Shown piece after piece: positions 1 through 9,878 of a DNA stretch of 22,628 nt (position 1 is its first letter; the number at the start of each line of letters is the position of its first letter). This stretch comes from Zygophlyctis sp. KS116. Taxonomy: Eukaryota; Chytridiomycota. Below the pieces are notes generated by a model, which was given only the letters and a program-made list of their open reading frames with translations, searched no databases and was not told the origin of the DNA. Location: the NCBI GenBank assembly GCA_054661495.1, contig BAAFSQ010000161.1:1-22628 (forward strand). Direction: 5' to 3'. The translations under genes and the position numbers were made by a program.

Positions 1-1074
1 GGACCCAAAGATTTCTTTGACAGGTTTATATCTAAAAGAATTCCAGTCAAACTGAAATCCCTACCGCATGATTTCCCGTCTCAATTTACATGGGATCTAG
101 TGTCTTCATTTCCAGATGTTAAAGTTGTTGTAGAAAGCAAAGATGGCAAACTGGATCAGTTCGGTTCTGGAAAAGCTCGAACTCAAATGACTCTAAAGGA
201 ATTTAATGATCAGTTAAAGGATGGAAATTTCTATTTATCAACTCAGTATAATTCAGATAAAGACTCTAAAATACAACAAATACTTCAGGCTCCTCTAAAT
301 CAACTATCTCATCTTTTTCCATTAAAACCAGAAATCATTGGGAATTTGGTGCCACAGCAAATGACACTATGGGTTGGTTATAACAATGGTAAACCTGTCT
401 CCTCAGGACTGCATCATGATTTTCATGATAATCTCTATCTTTTGATATCTGGAGAGAAACGGTTTAAACTGATTTCTCCAAAAGATGCAAAATGCATGTA
501 TACAGTTGGAAAAATTAAAAGGATTTTTGAAAATGGATTAATCACTTACATTGATAATATAAGAGCTGATGGTGCTAATTTGGAAGATGTTGCTCAATGG
601 AGACTTCAAGAAGCTGAAATCAAATTAGAAAATGCCGAAAACGGAGAAGGGGATTTACAAGAGGCAGAACGAGAGGTAGATGATGCAATGGATATGGTCT
701 TGAAATACAATACTTCAGAATTATATGATTCCCAGAAATCAAAAAAGGTCAAGATTGATCCAGTCTCTGAGCCGAATAGTTTTTCTCAGATCAAAAATAC
801 TTGTAATCAGGAATATCTGGAGAAGTTTCCTAAATTTCAAAATGCTACTTTTTATGATGTTACTCTTAAAGCGGGTGAAGCTCTATTTTTGCCTGCTGGT
901 TGGTTTCACGAAGTGAAGTCTTGTGGTTCTACCGATTCAGATGGATTGCATATGGCTATGAATTATTGGATGGCCCCTCCCACACAGAATGATTTTGATC
1001 ATCCATACGAGGATGGATTCTGGGAGTCTCAGTGGAATGATTTTTTAGAAGAATTGAAATTATTCAAAGCTTAA
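1..1074 (+). CDS. JmjC-domain oxygenase, JMJD7-like (5' partial)
   Basis: The reading frame is open from the first base, so the start lies outside the window; 357 residues are visible. A JmjC/cupin fold is clear. The iron ligands HxD are in the motif GLHHDFHDN (His codon 412-414, Asp codon 418-420). The distal His is in LPAGWFHEV (codon 907-909). The segments NLYLLISGEKRF, KAGEALFLPAGWFHEV and AMNYWM match the JMJD7 branch of Fe(II)/2-oxoglutarate oxygenases, whose known members act as lysyl hydroxylases on DRG-family GTPases. Between the two ligand motifs (about 500-815) lies an acidic, probably helical insertion rich in Glu, Asp and Lys that human JMJD7 lacks. The stop codon overlaps the stop of the convergent acyl-CoA dehydrogenase by 4 nt. 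Family assignment is good; the substrate is inferred from homology only. Confidence 0.8.
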   Translation, partial: GPKDFFDRFISKRIPVKLKSLPHDFPSQFTWDLVSSFPDVKVVVESKDGKLDQFGSGKARTQMTLKEFNDQLKDGNFYLSTQYNSDKDSKIQQILQAPLNQLSHLFPLKPEIIGNLVPQQMTLWVGYNNGKPVSSGLHHDFHDNLYLLISGEKRFKLISPKDAKCMYTVGKIKRIFENGLITYIDNIRADGANLEDVAQWRLQEAEIKLENAENGEGDLQEAEREVDDAMDMVLKYNTSELYDSQKSKKVKIDPVSEPNSFSQIKNTCNQEYLEKFPKFQNATFYDVTLKAGEALFLPAGWFHEVKSCGSTDSDGLHMAMNYWMAPPTQNDFDHPYEDGFWESQWNDFLEELKLFKA

Positions 1075-2757
1075 CATTTGGAAATCCTTTCTACAGATTT
1101 AATAAATATTTTAAGTATTACCATTGCCATTTTTACTCCCAAGTCAGCCATGATCTCTTCAGATCCTCCAAGAATCGCACCAAACTTGTATGTCTTTTGG
1201 AATTCCTCTATAACTCTTCCCATTCCAGTTTTTGTGATTGCTCTACCACCAAATATTTGACATGCTTCGTCATTGACATTATGTGCCATTCTTGTACATA
1301 AGAGTTTGAGGAGAGCAATCGGACCAGCCAGCTTTATCGACTGCTCCTGATAGCTCATTTTTGTCATTTGATAGGTAATGTTTTCAAGCCAATTTTGGAC
1401 GGCTTCTACTTGAGAAATAATGTGAGCCACTAGTCATTAAATAATAAAAAATACATTTCTGTCGGATAACAGGCTGCTCAATCAATTTTTGTCCGAAAAC
1501 CATTCGTTGATTTGTCCATTTTAAGCATTCCTCGACAACCAACCTTGCCATTCTTACGATACCACAAACAATATACCATCTTTCATGGTTAAAATTGTAC
1601 ATTATAACCGGAAATCCCTGATTTTCTTTTCCTAAAAGATTTTCTATTGGAACCTTTACGTCTTCCATAATGATAAGCGCAGTCCCTGCAGCTCCAGAGT
1701 AAGATGTTTTAATTTTCTTTGTTTCCAAGCCATCACTTAAAGTTAAAGAATTGTATTTACCATCTTTCAATCAGCAACATTGAAATTCCCTTTTCAGTAC
1801 GGACAGCAGTTGAGAAATAATCACACGAAGTCCCATTAGTGATCCATTTTTTAACTCCATTCACAATATAATATTTTCCACAAGGTGATTTTTTTGCAGT
1901 TGCTCTAATTGCAGCCACATCTGACCCAGCCGTAGGTTCAGAAATAGCCAAACAAATTCTTTTTTCACCTGATAAAACTTGAGGAATTACTTTTGCCTTT
2001 AATTCCGGTTTACCAAAATTCAAAACTGGAGGTAGACCAATCACTAAACCTGTTCCAAGAGAATCACCATAACCAGAATATCCAGTTGTAGCAAATTCTT
2101 CATGAGCAATCATTTCATGAAAGTAATCAAACTCCTCTGCACTTACCCCTCCAATAATATTGTAATCTTTTAAATGCTTTCCAGGCCCACTAAGAATTAG
2201 AATTGAACCTAGACTTACATTCTTGCCGCGAGTATACCAGCACCTCCCATTTTCTTGTATAAATCTTTAGATGCAGCCTGCCCAGCTTCATCACAAGCAG
2301 CAGCATCAGGCATAACTTGTCTCTGAACAAAATCCTTGACAGCAGTTCTAAATTTAACATGAGACTCCCTAATATAATAAATTTTTTAAGAATTACGTAT
2401 AATATGGAGACTTGAAACCCAAAAAAAATGAAGATTCTCCATACGGAGTAATAGAAAACTTTCCTCCAGTCTGTGAATAGACTTTAGGCGCCTCATTTAC
2501 AATTTTCCCAATTAATAGTCTCTGAGAGTATTTTTGTAAAACTTCATGCCTATGCAAACCATAAAATTCCTCTTGATTTAAATTTATAAATTACCAGTAG
2601 CATCTTTTCCAGCATATTCCAAAATAAGTTTTTCTCCTCCTGGATGTAATGCAGCAAAAGAAGTTATATCAAACACTTGACCATCAATAATGATCCAAGC
2701 AGACTTGGCATTTGCATGATTAGCGACTTGTTCTCTTGTATATTCTGTTAAACTCAT
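1071..2757 (-). CDS. Cytochrome b5-acyl-CoA dehydrogenase fusion
   Basis: Six exons: 2595-2757, 2397-2571, 2219-2368, 1761-2189, 1455-1735, 1071-1429; introns of 23, 28, 29, 25 and 25 nt; 518 aa. Residues 1-80 are a cytochrome b5 domain: heme motif HPGGEK with His38, and the second ligand in GLHRHEV. The rest is an acyl-CoA dehydrogenase: AISEPTAGSD (flavin/substrate loop), FNHERW, GPIALLK, QIFGGRAITKTGMGR and ILGGSEE near the end. The position equivalent to the MCAD catalytic Glu reads Gly (LGGSEE), as I recall for fungal members of this family, so the base must lie elsewhere. Expected role: FAD-dependent alpha,beta-desaturation of an acyl-CoA. The b5 domain may pass electrons on; this is inference. 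An apparent frameshift near 1765 is a 25-nt intron (1736-1760): splicing restores LLIERCDGLETKKIKTSY. The ATG at 2755-2757 begins directly before the b5 domain. Confidence 0.9.
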
Positions 2758-2804
2758 CAAAATTTGACAAACGCGCAAAATTGCGTGATCTTTTCTATCC
2801 AGAG

Positions 2805-3443
2805 TTATATTAATGATTTCCTTCTATCCCTAAAAGAAATCTCTTCTGGTAAAATTAAAAACTTTTCTACAAAATCTGTAATCAATGGTTCTTTCAAGCT
2901 CATAATTTTGAATGCTTCCAAGGTTAATGTTCCATCTTGATTAATATCAAAATCTGAATAAATCTGATTTACAATATGATCAAAAGTATCATCTGCATTA
3001 CTTTTATAGATATCTGAATACATTGCTTTTAAAATATTTAATAATTCTTTAGCTTCAATTTTTCCATTTCTATCTTCATCATAGATCCTAAAAGACACTA
3101 AAAATTAAATAATTACTAAATACATTCAGCCTTTTCTTCAGGAGATCCTTTAAAAAAAGTAGAGAGTCCCGAAATAAATTCCTCAAAATCAATTCTTCCG
3201 TTACCATCCAAATCAAAAGCATCAAATAATCTTTCCAAGAATTTATATTGAGCTCCAGTTGACCATGCATTAACATGATTTGTTAATACATTTTTAAATT
3301 CAGTCTTGTTAATAGTACCATCATTCGAACAATCTTTAAATACTTTTTCTAATTTTTGTATTTCTGTAATGGTAACTTGTAATCAGTAAATAGTACATAC
3401 AATGAGATTCTATTGTTAATATCTTTGATTGTGGTTTTCCCAT
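2805..3443 (-). CDS. EF-hand Ca2+-binding protein, calcineurin B/NCS/calaxin-like
   Basis: Three exons: 3401-3443, 3124-3375, 2805-3097; introns of 25 and 26 nt; 212 aa. It starts MGKPQSK, so Gly2 is a plausible N-myristoylation site, as in calcineurin B and NCS proteins. Four EF-hands can be read. Loop 1 is DCSNDGTINKTE, loop 2 DLDGNGRIDFEE, loop 3 DEDRNGKIEAKE. Loop 4, DINQDGTLTLEA, has Ala where the chelating Glu/Asp at position 12 belongs, so it may bind Ca2+ poorly. The linker TFFKGSPEEKAELSFRIYDED resembles calaxin, CBL and NCS proteins more than yeast Cnb1, so I do not call it CNB1. Probable role: Ca2+ sensor that recruits a partner to membranes. Its 3' end is 47 bp from the start of the ACAD gene; its start faces the AIRIM-like gene across 117 bp. 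Confidence 0.8.
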
Positions 3444-3560
3444 TAGAAATAAACGATGACGTTTTCAGTTGTGTGTCTGCGCATATAGTTTGGTCTACAA
3501 CGGCAAGTTTTACTTGTAGCGCCAACTCAACTTGTGACAACTCAAAATTGAACGTTATAA
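3444..3560. promoter_or_regulatory. Shared divergent promoter region (EF-hand / AIRIM-like)
   Basis: These 117 bp separate the start codons of two divergent genes, so they must hold most promoter signals of both. No TATA box or known operator stands out. Inferred from layout only. Confidence 0.45.
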
Positions 3561-4097
3561 ATGAATGTATTGAAATGGAGCTCTAAATTAAAGACGATTT
3601 TAGAAAAGTATAGAATTGCTTTTCAGGAATCAAAAGTTATTGTTGGGACTCTGGTCAATCTTGAAGATCAAATCTCTGCAACAGTTGATATTTGTAAATC
3701 AGGAAAGCCAAATTGGATGATTGGATTTCCTGATTTACAAGACTTGATTTTAAAGAAACAATTGCATGCAAGGGATTTAGAGATTAAGCGGTTATCAGAG
3801 ACTGTTGGATCATTTGAATTAATTCTTAAATCGTTAAATGCTTTATTAAAGGATGTAGCTGCTAAAGTACAGGTACAAAATTCATTAAAAAGTATTTCTC
3901 CAATAGAGATTTATGATTGGATTCAAGATTCATTTTACTCAATTTCAAGAGAAATTCAAGTTCAAAAAAGGATTTTTGAGAATTATGTCTTGGGGAAAAT
4001 GTCAATACAAGAAATGGCAGAAAGATGGGATTCATCGGAATATATAGATTTTGGGATTGATGATGAATTGAAAAAGAGATTAAAGTATTTCAAGTAG
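3561..4097 (+). CDS. AIRIM/C1orf109-like ribosome maturation factor
   Basis: A single exon of 178 aa, starting at the first in-frame ATG. The protein is almost all helical. It resembles the AIRIM (C1orf109, CA109-like) family: a helical N-terminus, the central signature FPDLQDLILKKQLHARDLEIKRL (human FPDLKERLRRKQLVAGDIVL, as I recall it), a SPIEIYDWIQD segment matching human SPSVADMLEWLQD, and a basic/aromatic helix IQVQKRIFENYVL. Human AIRIM works with the SPATA5/SPATA5L1 AAA ATPases to remove RSL24D1 (yeast Rlp24) from cytoplasmic pre-60S particles. The role here is inferred from that resemblance, since similarity in short helical proteins can mislead. The stop overlaps the convergent MAK11 stop by 8 nt. 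MAK11 also acts on pre-60S particles and Rlp24. Confidence 0.6.
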   Translation: MNVLKWSSKLKTILEKYRIAFQESKVIVGTLVNLEDQISATVDICKSGKPNWMIGFPDLQDLILKKQLHARDLEIKRLSETVGSFELILKSLNALLKDVAAKVQVQNSLKSISPIEIYDWIQDSFYSISREIQVQKRIFENYVLGKMSIQEMAERWDSSEYIDFGIDDELKKRLKYFK

Positions 4098-5205
4098 TCT
4101 TTATTTTAAGAGATTTCTTTAAAGACTTTTTTAAAGATTTCTTTAAAGATTTCTTTTCTCCTTTGGTGCCTTCTATAGTAACTTTAATTTTTGCTCTTTT
4201 GATTGGTTGCTCTTGTTCAAATTCTGAAGGATAATCGTCTATAGGTTCAACAGATTTGTCTTTTTTTTCTGATTTTACTCTTGATGAAATCATGACAGAT
4301 GTAAGACGGCTTTTAGTATCAAAAGTTGTTAAAGGATTTTGAGATTCTTTAATAGATTTCAGATTCCAGAGATTAATTTTGCCATTTGAAGACACACTGG
4401 TTAAAACTAAAATTTCTTCACTGGAAAATATATCTAAAGCTTTGACTCTTGATCCATCTTTAGTATCCCAAGATAAAATAAAAGTTCCAGTCATTGAAAA
4501 AATTCCAATACTTGCATTTTCATATCCTAGAATAAGAATTGGTTCATTTTCTAATGTAGTAAAAACAATACTATTAATTCTAACATCAGATTTGATTTCT
4601 GCAATCATGTTTCCTTGATCTATTTGATAAACTTGCACAATTCTATCCATCAAGATTGCATAATGAGATCCATCATCAGACCATTTAACCATTTCTGATC
4701 CTTGTGGTAGTTTCATAGAGTATGCACACAAACCTTTTTCTAAATCCCAGCATTTAAGTGTTCCCTCCCTTCCAACCGATAACATGGCTTTACCACTCGG
4801 ATGAATATCTAAACTATTCACTGCATATTTATGACCAGTTAAGGTTTTTAAAGCTTCCCAATCACTAGTTCTTATCAATGCAATAGTTCCATCTTCCGAT
4901 GCAGTAATCAAATGAGATTTCCTAAAAAACTGTAAGCAAGTAATCGCACCAGTATGATGCATTAGATTCCCAACTTCTTTTTTGAGTTTCAGATCATATA
5001 TCTTTACCAACTCATCGGTTGATCCTGAGGCTAAGAACCGATGATTAGAGGCTAATGCTTTGATGCAGGAGATATGGGCAGGAAAAATGAATTCTGGCTC
5101 TAATGCACTGGATGATATATTTGATTCAGTATTAGAAATGGTGCCGACTAGTCCATATAGCAATCGCTCATATGATCCGGCGACAATAAGAATATCTTTG
5201 CTCAT
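4090..5205 (-). CDS. MAK11: WD40 protein MAK11/PAK1IP1 (60S ribosome assembly)
   Basis: A single exon of 371 aa. The N-terminus ILIVAGSYERLLYG is the typical opening of the MAK11/PAK1IP1/Skb15 family. Several WD repeats follow: HISCIKALASNHRFLASGSTD, TGAITCLQFF with ITASEDGTI, GHKYAVNSLDIHPSGKAMLS and CWDLEKG, then weaker blades to about residue 290. The tail is basic and ends in four KKSL repeats. Yeast Mak11 is an essential nucleolar factor linked to loading of Rlp24 on pre-60S particles; PAK1IP1 and Skb15 were first found as inhibitors of p21-activated kinase. The length is close to the family norm. The gene overlaps the AIRIM-like gene by 8 nt at the stop codons, and its ATG is 18 bp downstream of the permease stop codon. 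Confidence 0.85.
   Translation of the reverse strand: MSKDILIVAGSYERLLYGLVGTISNTESNISSSALEPEFIFPAHISCIKALASNHRFLASGSTDELVKIYDLKLKKEVGNLMHHTGAITCLQFFRKSHLITASEDGTIALIRTSDWEALKTLTGHKYAVNSLDIHPSGKAMLSVGREGTLKCWDLEKGLCAYSMKLPQGSEMVKWSDDGSHYAILMDRIVQVYQIDQGNMIAEIKSDVRINSIVFTTLENEPILILGYENASIGIFSMTGTFILSWDTKDGSRVKALDIFSSEEILVLTSVSSNGKINLWNLKSIKESQNPLTTFDTKSRLTSVMISSRVKSEKKDKSVEPIDDYPSEFEQEQPIKRAKIKVTIEGTKGEKKSLKKSLKKSLKKSLKIKTT
4109..4157 (-). repeat. 12-nt tandem repeat coding for KKSL units
   Basis: About four copies of a 12-nt unit (aaagatttcttt on the + strand, with minor changes) encode the basic C-terminal tail of MAK11. Such repeats change copy number easily. The tail lies next to the overlap with the AIRIM-like gene. 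Confidence 0.8.
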
Positions 5206-5223
5206 TCAAAATGAAAATTAGGT

Positions 5224-6940
5224 TTATGTCTTGTTGAAAAAATGTTTGGCTCGGCGCCTAAATTCATCCAACCTTGATTTTATATCCATATCATCCATTT
5301 CCATATTTTCAATATCATCATCTCTGATTGGCGTCAGTCCAGAGAGAAGATCACATTCCATAAGAGGTACAAATTTGGTTTTCCAATAGTATTTGTAAAA
5401 CATATAAAGTATTATATAAAATGGAATTCCAGCATATAATCCAATCATGTTCACCCAATCAAATCCACCAGGAGCTTCAATTACACTATAACCCTCTCCT
5501 ATAAGTACAATGAATCCCATAAAAATAGCCAAATATTGTCCATATGGAAAGAATGGTGCTTTGTAAGGTAGGCGATCAATAGAATAACCTTGAATAGAGT
5601 ACGCCTTTCTAAATCTAAGATGAATGATACAAATAAAAACCCAAGTAATCAAGCCTAAGAATTAAAAAATAAAACCATACTTGAAATTCCAGTAATATTT
5701 GTTAACCAGACAAAAACAATATTTGAGCCAAATGATGCCCCGAGAAAAGAAAGAAAACCAAATGAAGTAGATAAAAGCAAACTGTTAAGAGGAACACCCC
5801 AAGAAGTTCTAATATAAATCACAAGAAAAGCTTACGTATAAGAAAATATTTTTGGGGCTTTATTCTCCAAAGCAAGTGCACTCATGGTACGGGATGTTGC
5901 ATACAAACAAGAATTGGCTGCTGAAATAGCCGCAATAAGAATAACAGCATTCATTATATGTGCCATATATGTGATTCCGGCATTTTCAAAAGCAAGTGTA
6001 AATGGGGTTAATGAGCCATCATGACTTTCGTTTAGAAGAGATAACTTTGGATCATTGTGGGGTACTAGTAGCCCCAATACAAATATTGATAAGACATAAA
6101 ATATTGTGATTCTCCAAAAAGTTCCATTGATGGCCTTTGGAACAGAAACTTTAGGATTTATAGCTTCTCCTGCTGTGATTCCAATGAGTTCTGTTCCTCC
6201 ATAAGCAAAAAATGCAGTGCTATAAACAGTTATGATTCCGTAAAATCCATTAACAATTGGTCCTGGGGGTATACTCCAATTCTTAAAACCATACGCAGGC
6301 ACTGAACCACCCCCACATACTATTACAAGTCCAATTATAATGAATGAAACTACTGCAACTACCTAATGCAATTAGCTATAATTGAAAAAACCTTGGTAAG
6401 AGAAAACCAGTATTCAGTCTCACCAAACCCTTCCACTCCCAATAGATTAATCCCAAAGATCAATGCAAGAACACTTATTGACCATACCCAGTCAGGAACA
6501 CTCGGAAACCAAAACTGCAAAATTAACGAAATTGCAGAAATTTCAATTGGTAATGAAATCGCCCAAGATAGCCAATAATTCCTACAAATTAAAAACTGTA
6601 TTTACCAACCCATGCTGAATCCCAAAGCTTCATCGACAAACCTGGAAGCATATGCATTAAATGATCCAGTTATTGGAATGTATGTGGCCATTTCTCCCAA
6701 GGATGTGACCACAAAATAGACCATGATGCCAACAGTCATATAAGAGATCAGACATCCGAGAGGTCCTGCTGTAGCTAATGCAGTTCCGGTGGCAACGAAT
6801 AGACCTGTTCCGATAGTGCCACCAATGGCGATCATTTCCAAATGCCGGGCATGCAATTTACGCTTCATTGTCCCATTCTCTCTATCATTACCTTCTGGAA
6901 TCAGATGATTAAGAAACTCTTTGTCATCTGTGGACCTCAT
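5224..6940 (-). CDS. Amino-acid permease (APC superfamily, fungal YAT type)
   Basis: Five exons: 6606-6940, 6392-6581, 5836-6362, 5681-5808, 5224-5654; introns of 24, 29, 27 and 26 nt; 536 aa, the usual length for fungal YAT permeases with 12 membrane spans. Family signatures: HLEMIAIGGTIGTGLFVATG (TM1), LGEMATYIPITGSF, GWNYWLSWAISLPIEISA, LLGVEGFGETEYWFSLTK, YGGTELIGITAGE, SRTMSALALENKAPKIF and FRKAYSIQGYSIDRLPYKA. Role: proton-coupled amino-acid uptake at the plasma membrane; specificity cannot be read. The acidic, Lys-containing N-terminus before TM1 (DDKEFLNHLIPEGNDREN) and the charged C-terminal tail are where such carriers usually receive arrestin and ubiquitin. Intron 2 (6363-6391) has an unusual GTTTTT donor, but only its removal restores SLTKVVAVV. 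Confidence 0.92.
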
Positions 6941-6971
6941 TCAATCTAATATTTGTAAAAAAGATCAAATT

Positions 6972-8454
6972 TTAAGGAATCAACGGCAGGAGTTGGAGCA
7001 AAACTTCCGCAGTTTCTTGAGGGCTGGTTATCCAAATAGTGCATGAAGCATTTCTAGTGGCAATATCGTTTCCAGTAGATAAAAACTTGATATCAAATGT
7101 TTAGATTTACCTGGTCTCCGACATGAAGAGTTTCATGCCCGTTTGCTTTCAAATATTCTTGTAATAATTTTACACCAATCAGCTTGTTTCCAATGTCAAC
7201 CCATACATCTGATCCTCCATTAAACGCACAGAAGGGAATCACCGGAGCCTTTTTATCAGTATGTCTCAATATATGCTGATGATTCTTTAATACTCGCTGT
7301 GTTGATAAGGCAAACTCGTCTAATGCTTCGCGAGAAAGGTCAACTCCATGGCGAGATATTATACCTAATGATAGCTCTTTTCTTATAATTTCTATTTTAT
7401 CACACAATCCCATTTCACGGGAGCATTGTTTGATGTTTTCATGGCTAATATTAGGATTAAATACTTACGCTACATCCAGAAACTTTGAGATCGCAGTATA
7501 CTCTGAACTCCATGCCTTGACTTCATTGTTTTGGTATTCTATAGCTGGTATAGATATCAGTCTTTGGAGGTTTGAATCGTATCTAAAAAGATAGTTGCAC
7601 TCTCCACCCAAGACAAAGAACTTTTCTAGTTTTTTAGCAGGAATATCAGCATTTTTAAATCCTTCCAAAAGTCCAGATAATCTTTGCTCATAAAGTTCAG
7701 GCTGTCTAGGATATCCTGCTGCAGTAACAATAGCAACATTAATGTCTTTCTTTAAGAGTCCGATAAGTAAGGTCACCAATTGACTATCTGCAGAGAAATC
7801 CTTGCCATCAGCATAAAGAGTCATGTCACCATCACTTGATATTTAATATGTTCAAGATTACAAAGTAATTAGTTTTAAGACTTTGGATATTGCCGTAACT
7901 TGAGCAAAATTGAGAATATATCGGATATCATTGAAACTTGGCGGAACAAATCTTCGCCCAGCTATACTTTTCCTTGAGTTAATTTCCAAAAATGCCTCCC
8001 GAAGAGGCAATGGAGTCTGGATGTTAAAGTGATATTCTTACGAAAAATGAGCCTATAGAAGGTACTAGCTGCGAAAGTCGAGATATTTCAGGCACTCCAT
8101 TATGATCATGCAATATATGATCTAGAATGAGATCTTCAACGCAAGCCAATATTTCACAGTAGCGATTAATATTTGTATCTCTTACGAACTGAAATTCCTC
8201 TTCTATAGCTTCTGTACTGCTTTTTCGAGAGGTTGTTTTTTCAATTGGCACAAGGTTAAGTGATGATTTGTTCATGGAATCTGTCTTTGAAATGTATTTC
8301 TCTCTGGATGCATTAGGCCGAGTGTGCAGTACGAATGGCGTAAGAAGCAGCGACTTTATAAACTCAATAAACACATCTCTCTTATGGGCTCTATCATGAA
8401 ATTTAAACTCAAGTCTTACTTTAGTTGATAATTAACAGAATACAAAGATGTCAT
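6972..8454 (-). CDS. ISN1: IMP-specific 5'-nucleotidase ISN1
   Basis: Six exons: 8444-8454, 8042-8414, 7862-8016, 7469-7834, 7111-7444, 6972-7085; introns of 29, 25, 27, 24 and 25 nt; 450 aa, the same length as yeast Isn1. Family blocks in order: AHKRDVFIEFIKSLLLTPFV, LVPSIGSFF, RRFVPPSFNDIRYILNFAQ, the HAD-type nucleotidase motif FDGDMTLYADG (Asp181, Asp183), VTAAGYPRQPELYEQRLSGL, FCAFNGGSDVWVDIGNK, ETLHVGDQ and TIWITSPQETAE. The enzyme dephosphorylates IMP to inosine in purine salvage. Exon 1 is only 11 nt (ATG plus 8 nt) and rests on one splice choice; the rest is firm. The ATG lies 8 bp downstream of the arrestin stop codon, so any separate promoter must sit inside the arrestin coding sequence. 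Confidence 0.92.
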
Positions 8455-8462
8455 TTTTAACT

Positions 8463-9878
8463 TCAAACTTGCTCCGCCTCATGCTTTTGATTATCGTCAA
8501 TCAATGAAGATGAGTCGTCAGAATTTAGAGAATAAAGTGTTATAGATTCATCAAGTCCATCAATCTCAGAGTCTGTTTGATCCGTGTGATATGTAAGATC
8601 AGCATTAACCCGAGTTTCATCATCATTGTCCATGTTTCTCATTGATTCCGTGGCTTGAGTAATAATAGTTTCTACAAGTGAGTCTAAAACTTCATCAAAA
8701 TGTTCTCCAGGTGATATGTTTTGAATATTGGTTGATGATCCACCAGCACTTAAATCACCATCTTGACTTGCGGGTTCATAAATAGGAAGATCCTCCAAAA
8801 CTGTAGGTCCATCCAAATCAAAAATATGCCAAGGAAATCCGCAAATAGTGAAAGGAAGAGTTATTTTCTTCCTATTCCTTTTACCAGAAGAAATTGTAAT
8901 CTGAAGTACATGCCTGACTGATATCAATGGTGTTTCTATAGCAGGAGAAATAATACCAACTGAAGGTACCATAATTTGTATGTATCGAGTAATTTTTCCT
9001 ATTCCAGAACCAAAAGTCTCTGAATAACTTAACTGATGAATCTTTTCTGATCTTGGACCTCTAATCCTATCTTTTCAAAACAAATATAATTACTCTGAAA
9101 GCATTTGATAAGTCACGTTTTCCTTTATACAAACATTTTGTATTGATAGAGGTGATTTAGAATGATTAGTAATTTCTAAAGTTAAAGGAATTACTTCCTC
9201 AGAATTAAAACCACTTTTTGGAATTGAGCATTTGATATCAACATGACCAGTCTATAATATTAATAAATTATAAATCTTACTTCCCAAGAAAAAACATTTT
9301 TAATTTTCAAAACAGATTCAGCTATAACTGGATGACAAAAGTTGGGGTTTGTATTTGAGATTGTAGATGGGACAGTGATTGGAATAGTTTTAATTCTTTT
9401 GATTAAACCAGGAATCATCAAAACAGCAGATATTTCATACTTTACTTTCCCATAAGCGCCCTATTAATTATTGTGCCGATTAAAATACATTAAACGATGC
9501 CGGTAATGCAGTTAATGGTAATCTAAAAGAAAAGGGATAAACTGATTCTCCAGGCCCCAATTCAATCAATTCACCTTCCGGATTCCCTGTTCCCCCCAAG
9601 TTCACATAATCTTTAAAGAGGACCATTGATGATAACTGATTTCCAGCAGCAGAACTATTCTTATAAACTTGAGTACAAATTATTCCTGATACTCTTACTC
9701 TGATCAGTTTAACTTTAGTTGGTAAATTGAATGATAGTCCAACATGTCCTTCAATCCTTTGACCTGGCAAATAGATTGTTCGGTTATTATCTAATTCTAT
9801 AGTAAACATTTCAAGACTTGGCTTGGCTTTGGATATCAAGAGGGATGAGAGTCTTTTTGATAATTTCTCAGACTGCAT
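8463..9878 (-). CDS. Alpha-arrestin (ART family ubiquitin-ligase adaptor)
   Basis: Four exons: 9489-9878, 9281-9460, 9094-9251, 8463-9066; introns of 28, 29 and 27 nt; 443 aa. The N-terminal arrestin fold shows LDNNRTIYLPGQRIEGHVGL, KLIRVRVSGI, YPFSFRLPLTALPASFNGAYG and KVKYEISAVL. The C-terminal arrestin domain carries IPLTLEITNHSKSPL and ETPLISVRHVLQITI. Downstream, an LPIY sequence (in EDLPIYEPA) fits the (L/P)PxY motif that WW domains of Rsp5-type ligases bind; I see one such site. The tail is acidic and Ser/Asp-rich. Role by homology: links a cargo transporter to Rsp5 for ubiquitination and endocytosis. The start chosen is the only ATG before the first beta strand; an in-frame stop lies upstream. 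Individual ART paralogue not assigned. Confidence 0.85.

Noticed and set aside
1736-1775. Apparent frameshift inside the acyl-CoA dehydrogenase gene, first read as a pseudogene break or assembly error.
   Set aside because: A 25-nt GT-AG intron (1736-1760) fits the local intron size and its removal gives LLIERCDGLETKKIKTSY, in line with the family.
3349-3540. Minus-strand 63-codon ORF upstream of the EF-hand exons, considered as its N-terminus.
   Set aside because: It uses a non-ATG start and a frame that does not join the EF-hands. The ATG at 3443 with a 25-nt intron gives a natural MGKPQSK start.
4109-4157. Short tandem repeat as a microsatellite or mobile-element mark.
   Set aside because: It is in frame with MAK11 and codes for its basic KKSL tail, a common feature of nucleolar proteins.
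4379-4618. Plus-strand ORF within MAK11.
   Set aside because: It mirrors the WD40 coding sequence on the other strand and has no independent support.
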